Positions 53,401-58,025 of a stretch of DNA of 64,000 nt are shown here, piece after piece (positions within the stretch are counted from its first letter, which is position 1; each line of letters begins with the position of its first letter). This DNA comes from Mytilus galloprovincialis. Lineage: Eukaryota > Mollusca > Bivalvia > Mytilida > Mytilidae. The position numbers and the translations under genes are program-made. Under the pieces are notes generated by a model. The model ran no database searches. It was given only the letters and a program-made list of their open reading frames with translations, and was not told where the DNA came from. Location: NCBI RefSeq assembly GCF_965363235.1, contig NC_134838.1:7197001-7261000 (forward strand), in the 5' to 3' direction.

Positions 53401-56400
53401 CGAACGAACGCACACACGGATTCACAGACTAGAAAACATAATGCCCATAAATGGGACATAAAAATTTATTGTTGAAAATGAAAGTATTGATATGGCATAA
53501 ATGAAGGTAGGGTAGAGATTAGAGGGAGGCAAGACCTTTTTCGGAATGTCGGGATCGGGTGTTTTTAAGCTCGAGCTTTGGGGATTGATCCTTACAGGAT
53601 CCGGGAATGGTTTTTTTTGGAAAAAAAAGTTTGTTTCCAGTTTTTGGAGAAAAAAATAATTTGTTTTTGATTCTGAGAAAAAAAAATTGTTTGTTTCACC
53701 CTCAGCTGCCACTATATGTAATGCTAAAATTGAAAGAAAAAAATTGTTTTCGACTTGTCGCGAAAAAAATATATTGTTTTTCGCCGCAGGCGAAAAAAAA
53801 AATTTGTCCAGAAAAAAAAACCATAGCCCCCCCAGAAAATCAAATGGTTGCTGCCTAAGCAGTTACATTTATTTCATGTTTGAAGCGGTGCCAATTTTTA
53901 ATTTGATTTGCCTTTTACCAAAAGATTCATTGTAGCAAAGGAGAAGAATAATTGTGGTCTGAGGCCAGAAACATGAAAATAATTTAATTTAACGGAAAGG
54001 AAACAAATATCGGACTTTGGATAAAGGGAGAGTGCTTTTTATACCTTTTATGAAATTCTCCATACATAATATCTTTTACAAAAAATCATCCAACAACAGT
54101 TTACCTGCTGTATATATGCCCGCGATTTCGTGGGTGTGTTCTAGTAGTATTTAATGGAATGACACACTGTATACAGGGGCGGATGCAGGAATTTTCGAAA
54201 GGGGGGTGCTAACCCAGGGCAAAGGGGGGGTGCATGGGGGGTGCAAAACATATGTCCCGATACAAATGCATTGATCGGCAAAAATAAAGGGGGGGGTGCG
54301 CACCCCCGGAACCCCCCCCCTGGATCCGCCACTGGTATATATTTCAACAGACACACATTTTCATTTTACACTAAAGTTAAATGCCAATATACTTAATTTA
54401 AATGAAATTAAAAACCAATTGTTCAGAGAACAATTGAAGGTCTTTCCACTAGTAAAGATCTATTTTGATATTGAAATATGAAAAATCAGTTTAAAATGTT
54501 AATTCCTATGGCTTTATGATGTATTAATGTGAATTTAAAGCAAAGGTGAAAATTTAGAACGTCCTATTAACCTATGACCTTGACCTCAATTTCAAGGTCA
54601 CAAACCAAGGACCTTAAATCAAAAGACCCTAGGTCTTTAATATGTTTGGTTAATGAGTAATATCACTTTACGCATAATTCTAAATGTAAGATGGGCAAAA
54701 ACTCCCATTTATTGTCTGCGCACCCTTTCAACCAAAATATACAAGTAAGGACATGTCGCAACTAACAATTTATGAAAAATTATTTGTCGATATGTCATAC
54801 GGTTTTTGGAAATAAGTGAAAATAAGCCAAAATCAAAATTTAGAATATGACCTTGACCTTTGACCTTGACCTCATTTTCATTTTTTTGGACCAAGGACCT
54901 CAAATCTGAAGACCCTAGGTCTCTATCACTTATGGTTTACCATTTAGAAATGCATTTCACTTAATTCAATGGAAAAGGGGGAATAACTCTCATATGGAGT
55001 CTCCGTAAAGCTTCGGTCCAAATGAATATCCTAATCCTTAAGATATAATAAGCAATTTGGTAAAATAAATTTGTCGTAATCTTTTACGGTTGCGAAGGAG
55101 TAGTGGCCACAAGAAAAACAGTGTTTGGGGAGATAACTCTTACAATGTAAAGTATTTTGTTACGCAGTTGTAAATTTTAAAGCGTATAAACTATACGATG
55201 CCATATTCCAAATATCTAAGCGACATCTTTTGAAACATCAATACTACGCAAGAAAAAAAATTAGGCGGAAGAAAAAAAAAAAAAATAATAATAATAATAA
55301 TCAGAACAAATTCAATAGGTCTTTCCACGGAAAGGTGGAAAGACCTAAATATGTGCTTCACAAATGAAGATCTTTTGTTTCATTTCATCAGTCTTTTCAA
55401 TAACAATATTCTCTAAGGATTATGTACCCTTGTGTTTATTCAATGCTAAACATATGGAAAATTTATAGAAAATCTACAGCCGTTCCCATTGTATTCTCAT
55501 ATTTGGCAATTCGACACTTGTTAGATAGAGGATAATTGCATGCAGTGCTAGCAATGATTTCCTTAAAACAAGTTTATTAATTTAGTTATCGGTGAAAACA
55601 AATATAAATATGGATCAAATCAAGTACACCTTTAATGGTGCACTCGACTTTAGTGACTCAGCTCAAGGTTGCAATGAAACAGTAAATAATAATGCTTTGC
55701 AGGAAGTTTCCCCTTGGTATATATACAAAATGGTCTGTCTTTATTATTCATTATGTTTGTTGTTTTGACACTATTGCAGTTTGAAAAGTTCGTAATAAAC
55801 TGGCTACAGAAGGGGTCATGAACCTTAAGATTTTATATAGTATTACATGGATATGTTGGGGCCTTGGTGGCCGAGTGGTCTTAGTAGTTACTACTGTAAT
55901 CACTAGCCAGTCAACACTGGGGTTGTGAGTTTGCTCATGCGGGTGCACTGGACTCCAATCTTAATTGACTAGGATTGTCAGTTTTCCTATTAAAGGTCGG
56001 TGGTTTTCTCTGGGCACTCCAGCTTCCTCCACCAATAAAAACTTGCTGCCACGAAATAGCCTAAATGTGGTGCTAAAAAATTGCGTTAAAACACCAAAAA
56101 TCAAATCAAATCATTACTACACGCACATGTTTTATTTTGAGGATAACATGTATATATTTGATTTAACATTTATTCATGTATGTATTTGATTAAAGATAAC
56201 ATGTATGTTTTATATCTATTTTAGGCAAACTTCACATCAGACTCTTTAAATGAGCAAAGTAATAATGGACATTTTGTTTATAATGTGTCTGACAAACAAG
56301 GGGTATGTATTTTTATGCCCCAACCACTATAGTAGAGGGGCGATATGTTTTTCTGGTCTTGTGGGTCCATTCTTCTGTTTTTCTGTCTGTTTGTCCGTCT

Positions 56401-57254
56401 GTCTGATATAAGCAGTACTCCGTGGTGTAGTGGTTAGTGCATTGGACTACCAACACAAAGGTACCTGGTTCGATTCCCGTCTGGGATGAAAATTTCAGGG
56501 ACTGAATTTTCGGCGCTCACTTGACACCATTTGCGAGTATGGTCTTGAGGAAACGATGATAGTCCGTCGGAAGGGGACGATAAATGGCTGACCCGTGTTA
56601 AGAGAGAGCCATATCTCTTGCACGTTAAAGACACCCTTGTAGATTTCGAAAAAGAGCAGGCTAATGCCGCTACAAGGCAGCACTCGCACCCGCAAAGTGG
56701 AAAGGGATTAATATAAGTTGCAAAACTTGTTTCCCAATCTACTATAATTAAATATGTTTAAACTAAGCAGTACTTGTCATGAATATTTCTTTATTGAATA
56801 TTACATAAGTTAGGTATGTCATATGAATCTGTTAAAAAAATAGGCCCAACTACAAATGTACAACCATGAACAAAGAAAGATAACTCCAACTCAAAATTAT
56901 ATAGCCTAGCTAATAATCAAATTGAATGTTTTATTTTTAATTCACAAAATTGTAAATGAAAGCAATCTTTCAGTGCTCACAAGCATTTTGATTTAATGAA
57001 TATTTATACATGATATTTTACTTCTGGAAGTATAAATCATTTAGAATGCCTCATGTACATTCTTTACTTTACTTCAGTTTATTTATTTTGATTTATCTGT
57101 AAGCTTAATTTTACGGATATATGTGCATCTCTGTATATTTATCTTCCAGGTATATTTATATTCAGCTGATGTAGCTTCTGATGCAGGATTTTATCATTAT
57201 GGAGTAGGAAGAAGATCTGGTGTGGTTTGGAGATATTATTTCAAACATTTATAA
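17341..57254 (+). CDS. GPLD1: GPI-specific phospholipase D, complete gene, 24 coding exons
   Basis: Secreted enzyme that hydrolyses the inositol-phosphate bond of GPI anchors and releases GPI-anchored proteins. The coding exons listed separately total 2571 bp: 856 residues plus stop, against about 840 in human. All introns are GT-AG and all phases agree. Residues 1-23 are a signal peptide ending YGSG before CGTVTH. The zinc-dependent phospholipase domain follows (about 24-330). His29, His125, His133 and His158 align at the same numbers with the catalytic histidines I recall for the human enzyme. FG-GAP repeats carry calcium loops DVNKDG (394), DIDLDG (472), DVNNDG (536) and DLNGDG (735). GPTCF, NLPYNPLF, YARFGW and IGSPGYS match the family. 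One difference is GRAREF where human has GHRALEF. The introns are full of transposons, up to about 6.8 kb long. Confidence 0.95.
17553..18170. repeat. Dispersed mussel repeat in intron 1
   Basis: Begins GGGAATGGGGAATATGTCAA and runs through AGCAGACAACAGCTTAGGCC, GGCTCCTGACTTAGGGACAG and CTACTAGCAGTTACTGACAT. I recognise this from memory as a very common mussel dispersed repeat. It has no intact coding frame, and its class is unknown to me. Confidence 0.6.
18434..18489 (+). CDS. GPLD1: GPLD1 coding exon 2
   Basis: 56 bp, residues 33-51 (SGRAREFYDANDKYNDYRQ). Donor GTAAGC. The exon end and donor are partly duplicated just downstream (AAATATAATAATTATA to TAGGCAG), and the second copy is split by the element at 18529-19790. 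Confidence 0.9.
18529..19790. mobile_element. hAT-like element rich in TAATTACA (intron 2)
   Basis: A 1262-bp AT-rich insertion flanked by TAGGCAG (18522-18528 and 19791-19797). The ends resemble hAT termini: left (C)AGACTTGGGG, right reversed CAGAGATGGG. The sub-ends are rich in GTAATTGTAATT and GATTAC in inverted orientation. There is no transposase frame, so it is non-autonomous. Confidence 0.65.
20199..20260 (-). repeat. Fragment of a dispersed mussel repeat
   Basis: GGAGAGTTGTCTTATTAGCA is the reverse of the GCCAATGAGACAACTATCCA core of the repeat at 38268-38580. Fragments of the same family lie at 32428-32517 and 61733-61801. Confidence 0.5.
20360..20438 (+). CDS. GPLD1: GPLD1 coding exon 3
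   Basis: 79 bp, residues 52-77 (LLDKHRDALQAGSGYPDSFY, then GPTCFI). Acceptor TTTTTTCAG, donor GTATGT. The end of the exon is the seed of the 39-bp minisatellite that follows. Confidence 0.93.
20439..20702. repeat. 39-bp minisatellite grown from the exon 3 boundary
   Basis: Tandem monomers such as GGTCCAAATTGTTTCGGTGG + TATGTATGATACCAGAATA have a strict 39-bp spacing (TTTCGG at 20575, 20614, 20653, 20692), with diverged monomers back to exon 3. The exon end (GGTCCTACTTGTTTTATAGG) reads as one more diverged monomer in the same frame (GPTCFIGM versus GPNCFGGM). The open frames on both strands exist only because 39 is a multiple of three. Confidence 0.9.
20703..21405. mobile_element. Probable solo LTR within the minisatellite
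   Basis: A 703-bp insertion separating minisatellite monomers. It starts TGTAATTGTAATAG, ends CCCTCTGTTACA (TGTAA and TTACA inverted ends), and has an AATAAA near its 3' side (about 21269). No internal coding region is present, so it looks like a lone LTR of an unassigned LTR retrotransposon family. No clear target duplication is visible inside the repetitive target. Confidence 0.5.
21406..21487. repeat. 39-bp minisatellite, part after the insertion
   Basis: Two further monomers (TATGATACCAGAATATGTCC with CACTTGTTTCGGTGG) continue the array interrupted at 20703-21405. Confidence 0.85.
21713..21835 (-). mobile_element. 3' half of a tRNA-derived SINE
   Basis: TTTTTATTGGTGGAGGAAGC and AAGCACCACTTTTTGGCTAT match, in reverse, the 3' part of the SINE at 55859-56112. 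The tRNA-like head is missing. The GATTGATTGATT end is the counterpart of the AAATC-type tail. Confidence 0.65.
22102..22199 (+). CDS. GPLD1: GPLD1 coding exon 4
   Basis: 98 bp, residues 78-110 (DKFHNVSEDTHWTPFLNASV, then NYIRKTYPQPWDL). Acceptor TTTTTTTGTAG, donor GTAAGC. The DTHWTPFLNAS motif is nearly identical to vertebrate GPLD1. Confidence 0.95.
22200..23354. other. Intron 4, 5' part without recognised elements
   Basis: AT-rich intronic DNA. A small direct repeat (TTTTATCAGCTATGATACAT with ACTCAGGTAGTTG, twice) lies at 23246-23314. Confidence 0.5.
24101..26885. mobile_element. TTAA-flanked DNA transposon, copy 2 (GPLD1 intron 4)
   Basis: A 2785-bp relative of the element at 4214-7902, with left end AGGGATAATTCGCGATTTTT and the same right end, flanked by TTAA (24097-24100, 26886-26889). 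The empty site is seen in repeats of the host element (AATTTTAAGGAAATTTTGCT near 23739 and 28450). Internal stretches match copy 1, for example GACAAGTGCGTACATTTTTT near 25979. There is no transposase frame. The size difference from copy 1 implies internal deletions or insertions. Confidence 0.9.
26932..27583. mobile_element. 652-bp GGGTGC-ended MITE
   Basis: Left GGGTGCTATAAACAGTTTCG, right reversed GGGTGCAATCAACAGTTTTT, flanked by TAT. The uninterrupted host sequence (GAATATTATTATAGATAGAG near 23779) gives the empty site. There is no coding frame. Confidence 0.75.
27827..28239. mobile_element. 413-bp CCAGTG-ended MITE
   Basis: Left CCAGTGATATTGTTTGCC, right reversed CCAGTGATATTGTTGGCT, flanked by TGT on both sides. 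The empty site appears near 63830 (AAAATGTGTCTGGTGACC). A 3-bp duplication with a CAGTG end could suggest CACTA-like elements, but this is not certain. Confidence 0.75.
29415..29525 (+). CDS. GPLD1: GPLD1 coding exon 5 (catalytic His125, His133)
   Basis: 111 bp, residues 111-147: ETEKLVVFLFGIVSH, then QTADILWHSLGISQGF, then LTTMGD. It carries the HxxxDxxxH zinc site (His125, Asp129, His133). Acceptor CTTCTTCAG, donor GTAGGT. It falls shortly after the dense transposon block of intron 4. Confidence 0.95.
29920..30490. repeat. Degenerate TTAGCTCACC-family repeat (intron 5)
   Basis: Contains TTGGTAATTTTAAGGAAATT, AAACTGTAAACAGCAAAAAC and a GGTGAGTGATTCAGGTGCTT end, matching the family at 23359-28760 but older. 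The preceding 29690-29920 looks like another decayed mollusc repeat. Confidence 0.6.
31179..31227 (+). CDS. GPLD1: GPLD1 coding exon 6 (His158)
   Basis: 49 bp, residues 148-163 (INFHGDYASAHHFGDL) plus one base of Gly164. It aligns with human IDFHGSYSEAHSAGDF. Acceptor TTTTTTCAG, donor GTAACA. Confidence 0.94.
31614..31677 (+). CDS. GPLD1: GPLD1 coding exon 7
   Basis: 64 bp, residues 164-185 (GGEFVSLIDLDADLVVDLKQ, then K), ending inside Trp186. Acceptor TTACAG, donor GTAAGT. Confidence 0.9.
32115..32222 (+). CDS. GPLD1: GPLD1 coding exon 8
   Basis: 108 bp. It completes the Trp and encodes YIPSKDLFNIYREFYG, TTKITMSDIETCSSWILLE, ending in a split Gly codon. It parallels human WYVPVKDLLGIYEKLYG. 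Acceptor TTTACAG, donor GTATAA. Confidence 0.92.
32428..32517 (-). repeat. Fragment of a dispersed mussel repeat
   Basis: TTTGGTCTCTTTTGGAGAGT and TCGTTGGCAATCATATCACA are the reverse of the start of the repeat at 38268-38580. Confidence 0.6.
33317..33344 (+). CDS. GPLD1: GPLD1 coding exon 9 (28-bp micro-exon)
   Basis: Encodes the end of a split Gly plus VGEALAKSE. Only this exon keeps the frame between exons 8 and 10 and supplies the human YGEMLAVSK equivalent. Acceptor TATATTTTAG, donor GTATGT. Confidence 0.85.
33503..34345 (+). repeat. TATGCCCC bivalve repeat, interrupted by a MITE
   Basis: Starts TATGCCCCACCTACGATAGT and includes GTCTGTCCCGTTTCAGGTTA and GATATGATCTTTCTAATTTT. After the insertion at 33728-34263 it continues AATGAACGTAGAAAATAGAT to TATGGACACATTCTTGC. 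The same family lies at 53200-53461 (minus) and 56313-56408. Confidence 0.75.
33728..34263. mobile_element. 536-bp MITE with about 52-bp inverted ends and 9-bp duplication
   Basis: Both ends read CATCTTCGCTAGCCAAGGGT inward and stay nearly identical for about 52 bp. ATCGTCCAA flanks both sides (33719-33727, 34264-34272). Long inverted ends with a 9-bp duplication are typical of Mutator-like elements. There is no transposase frame. Confidence 0.88.
34346..35561. other. Intron 9, 3' part
   Basis: AT-rich. A small inverted repeat (ATAGATACAATGGATAA at 35446-35463, reversed at about 35497-35513) forms a 70-bp foldback just before exon 10. Nothing else recognised. Confidence 0.5.
35562..35701 (+). 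CDS. GPLD1: GPLD1 coding exon 10
   Basis: 140 bp encoding IYSAVVDRSPFLVEEMENYF, VGGVNDMVGWTQRSW, NNVVTMLNKGT and two bases of Asp. It aligns with human SPFLVEQFQEYFLGGLDDM. The donor is GTAATT, two bases before an in-frame TAA, so intron retention would end the protein at once. Confidence 0.95.
35702..38267. other. Intron 10, 5' part; includes a CpG-richer segment
   Basis: Mostly AT-rich. About 36890-37280 is richer in CG and contains ACAAAATGGCTGCCGCGAG (37233-37251), which looks like a start-site context, but I see no convincing gene. A 35-bp palindromic insertion lies at 37401-37435. Confidence 0.4.
37401..37435. mobile_element. 35-bp palindromic insertion with 7-bp duplication
   Basis: Arms CAGAGACATATAATA (15 bp, perfect) around CATTT. 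CATATAT flanks both sides (37394-37400, 37436-37442). Same family as 6863-6898 and 60753-60792. Confidence 0.75.
38268..38580. repeat. Dispersed mussel repeat (GATTGCCAATGAGACAAC family)
   Basis: Starts after an A-run with GTGGTATGATTGCCAATGAG and passes through AGGTCATCGTACCGCCTTCA and GGCTCCTGACTTGGGACAGG. I recognise it from memory as one of the commonest mussel repeats. Fragments lie at 20199, 32428 and 61733. Confidence 0.65.
38590..39740. repeat. About 121-bp satellite-like tandem array (intron 10)
   Basis: Roughly nine copies of a monomer containing CACCCCACCCCTCCTGTTTG, GGTCGAGATCCCCACCCCTA and CATGTATGGGACAATATAAC. Spacing of CGAGATC is 123 and 121 bp for successive copies (38781, 38904, 39025). 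It is interrupted at 39741 by a GTCGAG repeat and resumes at 40834. Confidence 0.88.
39741..40833 (+). repeat. GTCGAG dispersed repeat, copy B, inserted in the array
   Basis: 1093-bp full-length copy of the element at 15675-16770. The array monomer reads ACCATATATT before it and ATTCATGTATGGGACAAG after it, so it inserted into an existing monomer. Confidence 0.9.
40834..40985. repeat. 121-bp array, remainder after the insertion
   Basis: ATTCATGTATGGGACAAGAT and GGGTAGTCCCTAGGGTCACC continue the array monomers, more diverged. The following 40986-41820 shows no recognisable feature. Confidence 0.7.
41821..42304 (+). repeat. GTCGAG dispersed repeat, copy C (3'-truncated)
   Basis: The first 484 bp of the element, including the hairpin and the GGC run, stop abruptly at GGCAGGTGTCAT. 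The next 505 bp hold GPLD1 exon 11, then copy D follows. Confidence 0.9.
42542..42731 (+). CDS. GPLD1: GPLD1 coding exon 11
   Basis: 190 bp encoding ICNLPYNPLFVTCNTSPTLK, YTHEEKIRNGYYVNRGKHG, LTQKDFNITKTARGINIELG, QKLK. It aligns with human CNLPENPLFIAC. Acceptor ATATTTCAG, donor GTACAA. It sits only 237 bp after copy C and 78 bp before copy D of the GTCGAG repeat. Confidence 0.93.
42810..43908 (+). repeat. GTCGAG dispersed repeat, copy D (full length)
   Basis: 1099 bp. TGACC of successive monomers lies at 43161, 43308, 43454, 43601 and 43748, a 146-147-bp period. Ends CACTCTTGT. Same strand as copies A-C. Confidence 0.9.
43990..44545. repeat. 39-bp minisatellite (about 14 copies) before exon 12
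   Basis: Monomer CCATACCAAGGCTATGGGAA + AAACTTCTGATACCATTTA, 39 bp. It ends about 15 bp before the exon 12 acceptor. Long frames on both strands (13-residue periods such as MGKTSDTIYHTKA) are artefacts of a period divisible by three. Confidence 0.93.
44561..44703 (+). CDS. GPLD1: GPLD1 coding exon 12
   Basis: 143 bp encoding NEIQWKYKEIGKLKRKLF, REKRKIESEKKKS-like Lys-rich linker residues, then TTKLMVNGSYARFGW. YARFGW matches human YARLGW at the start of FG-GAP repeat 1. Acceptor TATTTAACAG, donor GTATGT. The linker is more basic than in vertebrates. Confidence 0.9.
44735..44930. repeat. Fragment of a dispersed mussel repeat (intron 12)
   Basis: AACCTGATCCTGTTCCACAT with GTGGCACCTGTTGTGTTAT matches a common mussel repeat from memory. 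The remainder of intron 12 to 45691 has no recognised feature. Confidence 0.5.
45692..45810 (+). CDS. GPLD1: GPLD1 coding exon 13 (FG-GAP repeat 1)
   Basis: 119 bp encoding SISSGDVNKDGCKDVVIG, SPGYSHVNNWQTGRIYIVYG. It contains a calcium-binding loop (DVNKDG) and closely matches human TSADLNQDGHGDLVVGAPGY. Donor GTAAAG. Confidence 0.96.
46375..46469 (+). CDS. GPLD1: GPLD1 coding exon 14
   Basis: 95 bp encoding EPRTDVFNTEAINLDAHKLE, QLNVTFIEGADK, the strand region between FG-GAP repeats 1 and 2. Acceptor ATTTATAG, donor GTTAGT. Confidence 0.9.
46488..46745. mobile_element. 258-bp MITE just after the exon 14 donor
   Basis: Left GAGCTGCGCCTGATAGAAAT, right reversed GAGCTTTGTCCGATAGAAAT, flanked by ATTT. 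It begins 19 bp into intron 14. Confidence 0.7.
47020..47133 (+). CDS. GPLD1: GPLD1 coding exon 15 (FG-GAP repeat 2)
   Basis: 114 bp encoding KQSRFGTSVTVLDIDLDG, VEDVVVSSPSYWNDSPLDYN. Calcium loop DIDLDG. It aligns with human RFGSALAVLDFNVDGVPDL. Donor GTAAGT. Confidence 0.96.
47240..47562. mobile_element. 323-bp foldback element with about 100-bp arms (intron 15)
   Basis: Left TTATTATTTCAACTTTGAAT, right reversed CTATTATTTCAACTTGGAAT, with similarity continuing through TTCTTGTGCTTGAAAT and AATAAATTCCATT. No coding content. The transcript would fold into a long hairpin. Confidence 0.75.
47993..48067 (+). CDS. GPLD1: GPLD1 coding exon 16
   Basis: 75 bp encoding GLVSVYLGQLNKREYSKPDI, VITCK. 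It aligns with human KGAVYVYFG to ITISC. Acceptor TTTTGGCAG, donor GTAGCG. Confidence 0.92.
48363..48513 (+). CDS. GPLD1: GPLD1 coding exon 17 (FG-GAP repeat 3)
   Basis: 151 bp encoding VKYCNLGYNLNKVDVNNDG, FPDLLIGSPYYSAGYEQSG, IVAVLMASKNIK. Calcium loop DVNNDG. YCNLG is identical to human. Donor GTGTGG. Confidence 0.96.
49034..49178. mobile_element. Small C/G-tract MITE (intron 17)
   Basis: Left GGCCCATAGCCAGGAATTCC then a long G-run. Right CCCCCCTGGCTACGGGTATG, inverted. About 145 bp. It resembles the short element at 54174-54334. Confidence 0.55.
49362..49417 (+). CDS. GPLD1: GPLD1 coding exon 18
   Basis: 56 bp encoding AKSVFEFEKLQTKLLPEKQ. It is a weakly conserved linker, accepted because splice sites and phase fit both neighbours. 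Acceptor ACTTTGTAG, donor GTATGT. Confidence 0.85.
49994..50079 (+). CDS. GPLD1: GPLD1 coding exon 19 (degenerate FG-GAP repeat)
   Basis: 86 bp encoding QPYAWFGHSITSKGNMVM, VSSPNYRKCF. FG and SSP blades are present but there is no calcium loop, as in the human repeat (SWFGYSLHG to VGSP). Donor GTAAGT. Confidence 0.92.
50560..50896 (+). CDS. GPLD1: GPLD1 coding exon 20
   Basis: The longest exon (337 bp), residues about 620-732: SNCSYSQNDIQVIGQSHIF, SFDKKQPNLTLTGSSLYQS, TGFSVDIGFPYDKENLVIAY, then RAGSVVLVNYTSKDGNILA and RRYARFGHVVK leading into the next FG-GAP loop. Donor GTTTGT. Confidence 0.95.
51568..51655 (+). CDS. GPLD1: GPLD1 coding exon 21 (FG-GAP repeat, DLNGDG)
   Basis: 88 bp encoding FVDLNGDGFDDLIISEPNR, IKERSEWQYI plus one base. 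Calcium loop DLNGDG. The last 16 bp and the donor (ATCA/GTAAGT) are the first copy of a 47-bp tandem repeat. Confidence 0.95.
51640..52009. repeat. 47-bp minisatellite of eight copies spanning the exon 21 donor
   Basis: GAATGGCAGTACATCAGTAA starts at 51640, 51687, 51734, 51781, 51828, 51875, 51922 and 51969, an exact 47-bp period. The first copy is the exon 21 end; each later copy repeats the 16 exon bases and the GTAAGT donor. One copy has a C/T change in the exon part (AGTATATCA). Confidence 0.95.
52418..52521 (+). CDS. GPLD1: GPLD1 coding exon 22
   Basis: 104 bp encoding KNGRIYVFYGGSQMPSGK, ATFSTACDLEQPCPSNV. It aligns with human GRVYVYNGKETT to KCKSWITPCPEE. Acceptor TTTTAG, donor GTAAGG. 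Confidence 0.94.
52720..53150. repeat. Probable dispersed repeat (intron 22)
   Basis: TCTATACTATTAAACGAGAA, CCACGATAAATTAATCATCA and GAGAAAAACGACAAAAAGGA are familiar to me as a mussel dispersed repeat. Ends are not defined. Confidence 0.4.
53200..53461 (-). repeat. TATGCCCC bivalve repeat, minus strand
   Basis: Reversed, it reads TATGTCCCATTTATGGGCAT, a (GTCC/GTCT)n run and CGCTTCAGGTTAAAGTTTTT, matching the family at 33503-34345. The adjacent 53490-53860 is A-run-rich low-complexity repeat with no gene; its frames are artefacts. Confidence 0.7.
54174..54334. mobile_element. 161-bp hAT-like MITE
   Basis: Left CAGGGGCGGATGCAGGAATT, right reversed CAGTGGCGGATCCAGGGGGG, with GTATA on both sides. 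CAG-start ends with GGCGGATCCAG are common in small non-autonomous hAT elements. Confidence 0.7.
54433..55344. repeat. AGGTCTTTCCAC-ended dispersed repeat
   Basis: Starts AGGTCTTTCCAC and ends GTGGAAAGACCT inside a palindrome (AGGTCTTTCCAC GGAAAG GTGGAAAGACCT). It contains ACCTTGACCTCA-type monomers like the GTCGAG repeat and an A-run with (AAT)n near 55275. Confidence 0.6.
55859..56112 (+). mobile_element. tRNA-derived SINE
   Basis: The head GGGCCTTGGTGGCCGAGTGG has a Pol III A box (TGGCCGAGTGG, 55868-55878) and a B-box-like GGTTGTGAGTTTG (55921-55933), as in Leu/Ser tRNA-type SINEs. A body with TTCCTCCACCAATAAAAAC follows, then an AAATC-repeat tail. A reverse 3' half is at 21713-21835. Confidence 0.8.
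56225..56302 (+). CDS. GPLD1: GPLD1 coding exon 23
   Basis: 78 bp encoding ANFTSDSLNEQSNNGHFVYN, VSDKQG, the position of the last degenerate FG-GAP strand. Acceptor TATTTTAG, donor GTATGT. Confidence 0.9.
56313..56408 (+). repeat. TATGCCCC repeat fragment holding a SINE
   Basis: TATGCCCCAACCACTATAGT to GTCTGTCTGATA matches the start of the family at 33503. The SINE at 56420-56763 lies directly after it. Confidence 0.6.
56420..56763 (+). mobile_element. tRNA-derived SINE with Meta-like body and 11-bp duplication
   Basis: The head contains TGGTGTAGTGGTTAG (A box) and GGTTCGATTCC (B box, 56467-56477). The body has GACCCGTGTTAAGAGAGAGC and CTTGCACGTTAAAGACACCC, resembling the conserved Meta-type domain of metazoan SINEs, from memory. 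TAAGCAGTACT flanks exactly (56409-56419, 56764-56774). Confidence 0.85.
57150..57254 (+). CDS. GPLD1: GPLD1 coding exon 24 (C terminus)
   Basis: 105 bp encoding VYLYSADVASDAGFYHYGVG, RRSGVVWRYYFKHL and TAA. A final beta-propeller strand motif (GRRSGVVWRY, compare human ARLSGALHVY). Acceptor TATCTTCCAG. Confidence 0.93.
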   Translation, partial: VYLYSADVASDAGFYHYGVGRRSGVVWRYYFKHL

Positions 57255-57562
57255 TTGTATAGTAGTAATACAAAATACAAGGATAAAGGTGATAATCAGA
57301 GTAAACACTAACATGTAAAAGATGCAAAAGATGTCACCTCTGACTTGAAGATTGATTTACATTGAAATTACTGCTGTTAGATACTGCTAAACTTCTGTCA
57401 TAATAGAGACATTGTAGCTCTCGATCATAAACTGTACTCAGAACTCAGTTCAATATTTGTACTTAAAACATCAAGTCCAGTATTCTGGTTGGCTGAGTAG
57501 GATAATAGTACTCCAAATGTTATATCCACAAAGCCTGGATACAAGTTTAACTCTATCTTAGA

Positions 57563-58021
57563 AGAGGGTGGTAAAGGGGGGTGCTTGCACGGAAAAAACA
57601 TGAAATAAGACATAATTTCACGTTGAACTTAAAATAATTTCTGTCATGCACGTTGCACGAAAAATAAATACTTTGATGTGAACCTTTTGTGACTGAGTCA
57701 CTGTCTTCTTGTATATATTAACTCTATGTTTTACTTGATATTCCCAATTTAGTATACATATTTATGATATAATTGGTTCATGGCTTTTAAAAAAGTATTT
57801 CTTGACGATCCTTGCCAAGTCTTTGAATTTTATTTGAAAAATTCCGAGCGCGCAAAGTAAGCATTTGGAAATCATGATGCAATTAAAATTAAATAAGCAA
57901 ACACATTGAACGAGGCACCTGTCTTGCACGACTGAACGTCAAATAAAAAAGTAAAAACATGTTGAACGCGTAATAAAAAACGGCGATCACGTTGCACAAA
58001 AATAACCCTTTACCACCCTCT
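57563..58021. mobile_element. 459-bp MITE in the GPLD1 3' flank
   Basis: Inverted ends AGAGGGTGGTAAAGGG on both sides, flanked by TAGA (57559-57562, 58022-58025). CACGTTGCAC-like motifs recur inside. It lies 300 bp after the GPLD1 stop, so it may be in the 3' UTR; its AATAAA at 57663-57668 could serve as a poly(A) signal. Confidence 0.8.
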
Positions 58022-58025
58022 TAGA

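Noticed and set aside
53422-53935. Several frames rich in Phe/Lys
   Set aside because: They come from A- and T-runs in low-complexity repeat; no coding signature.
54141-54356. Pro-rich minus-strand frames
   Set aside because: They lie over a 161-bp MITE with G/C runs.
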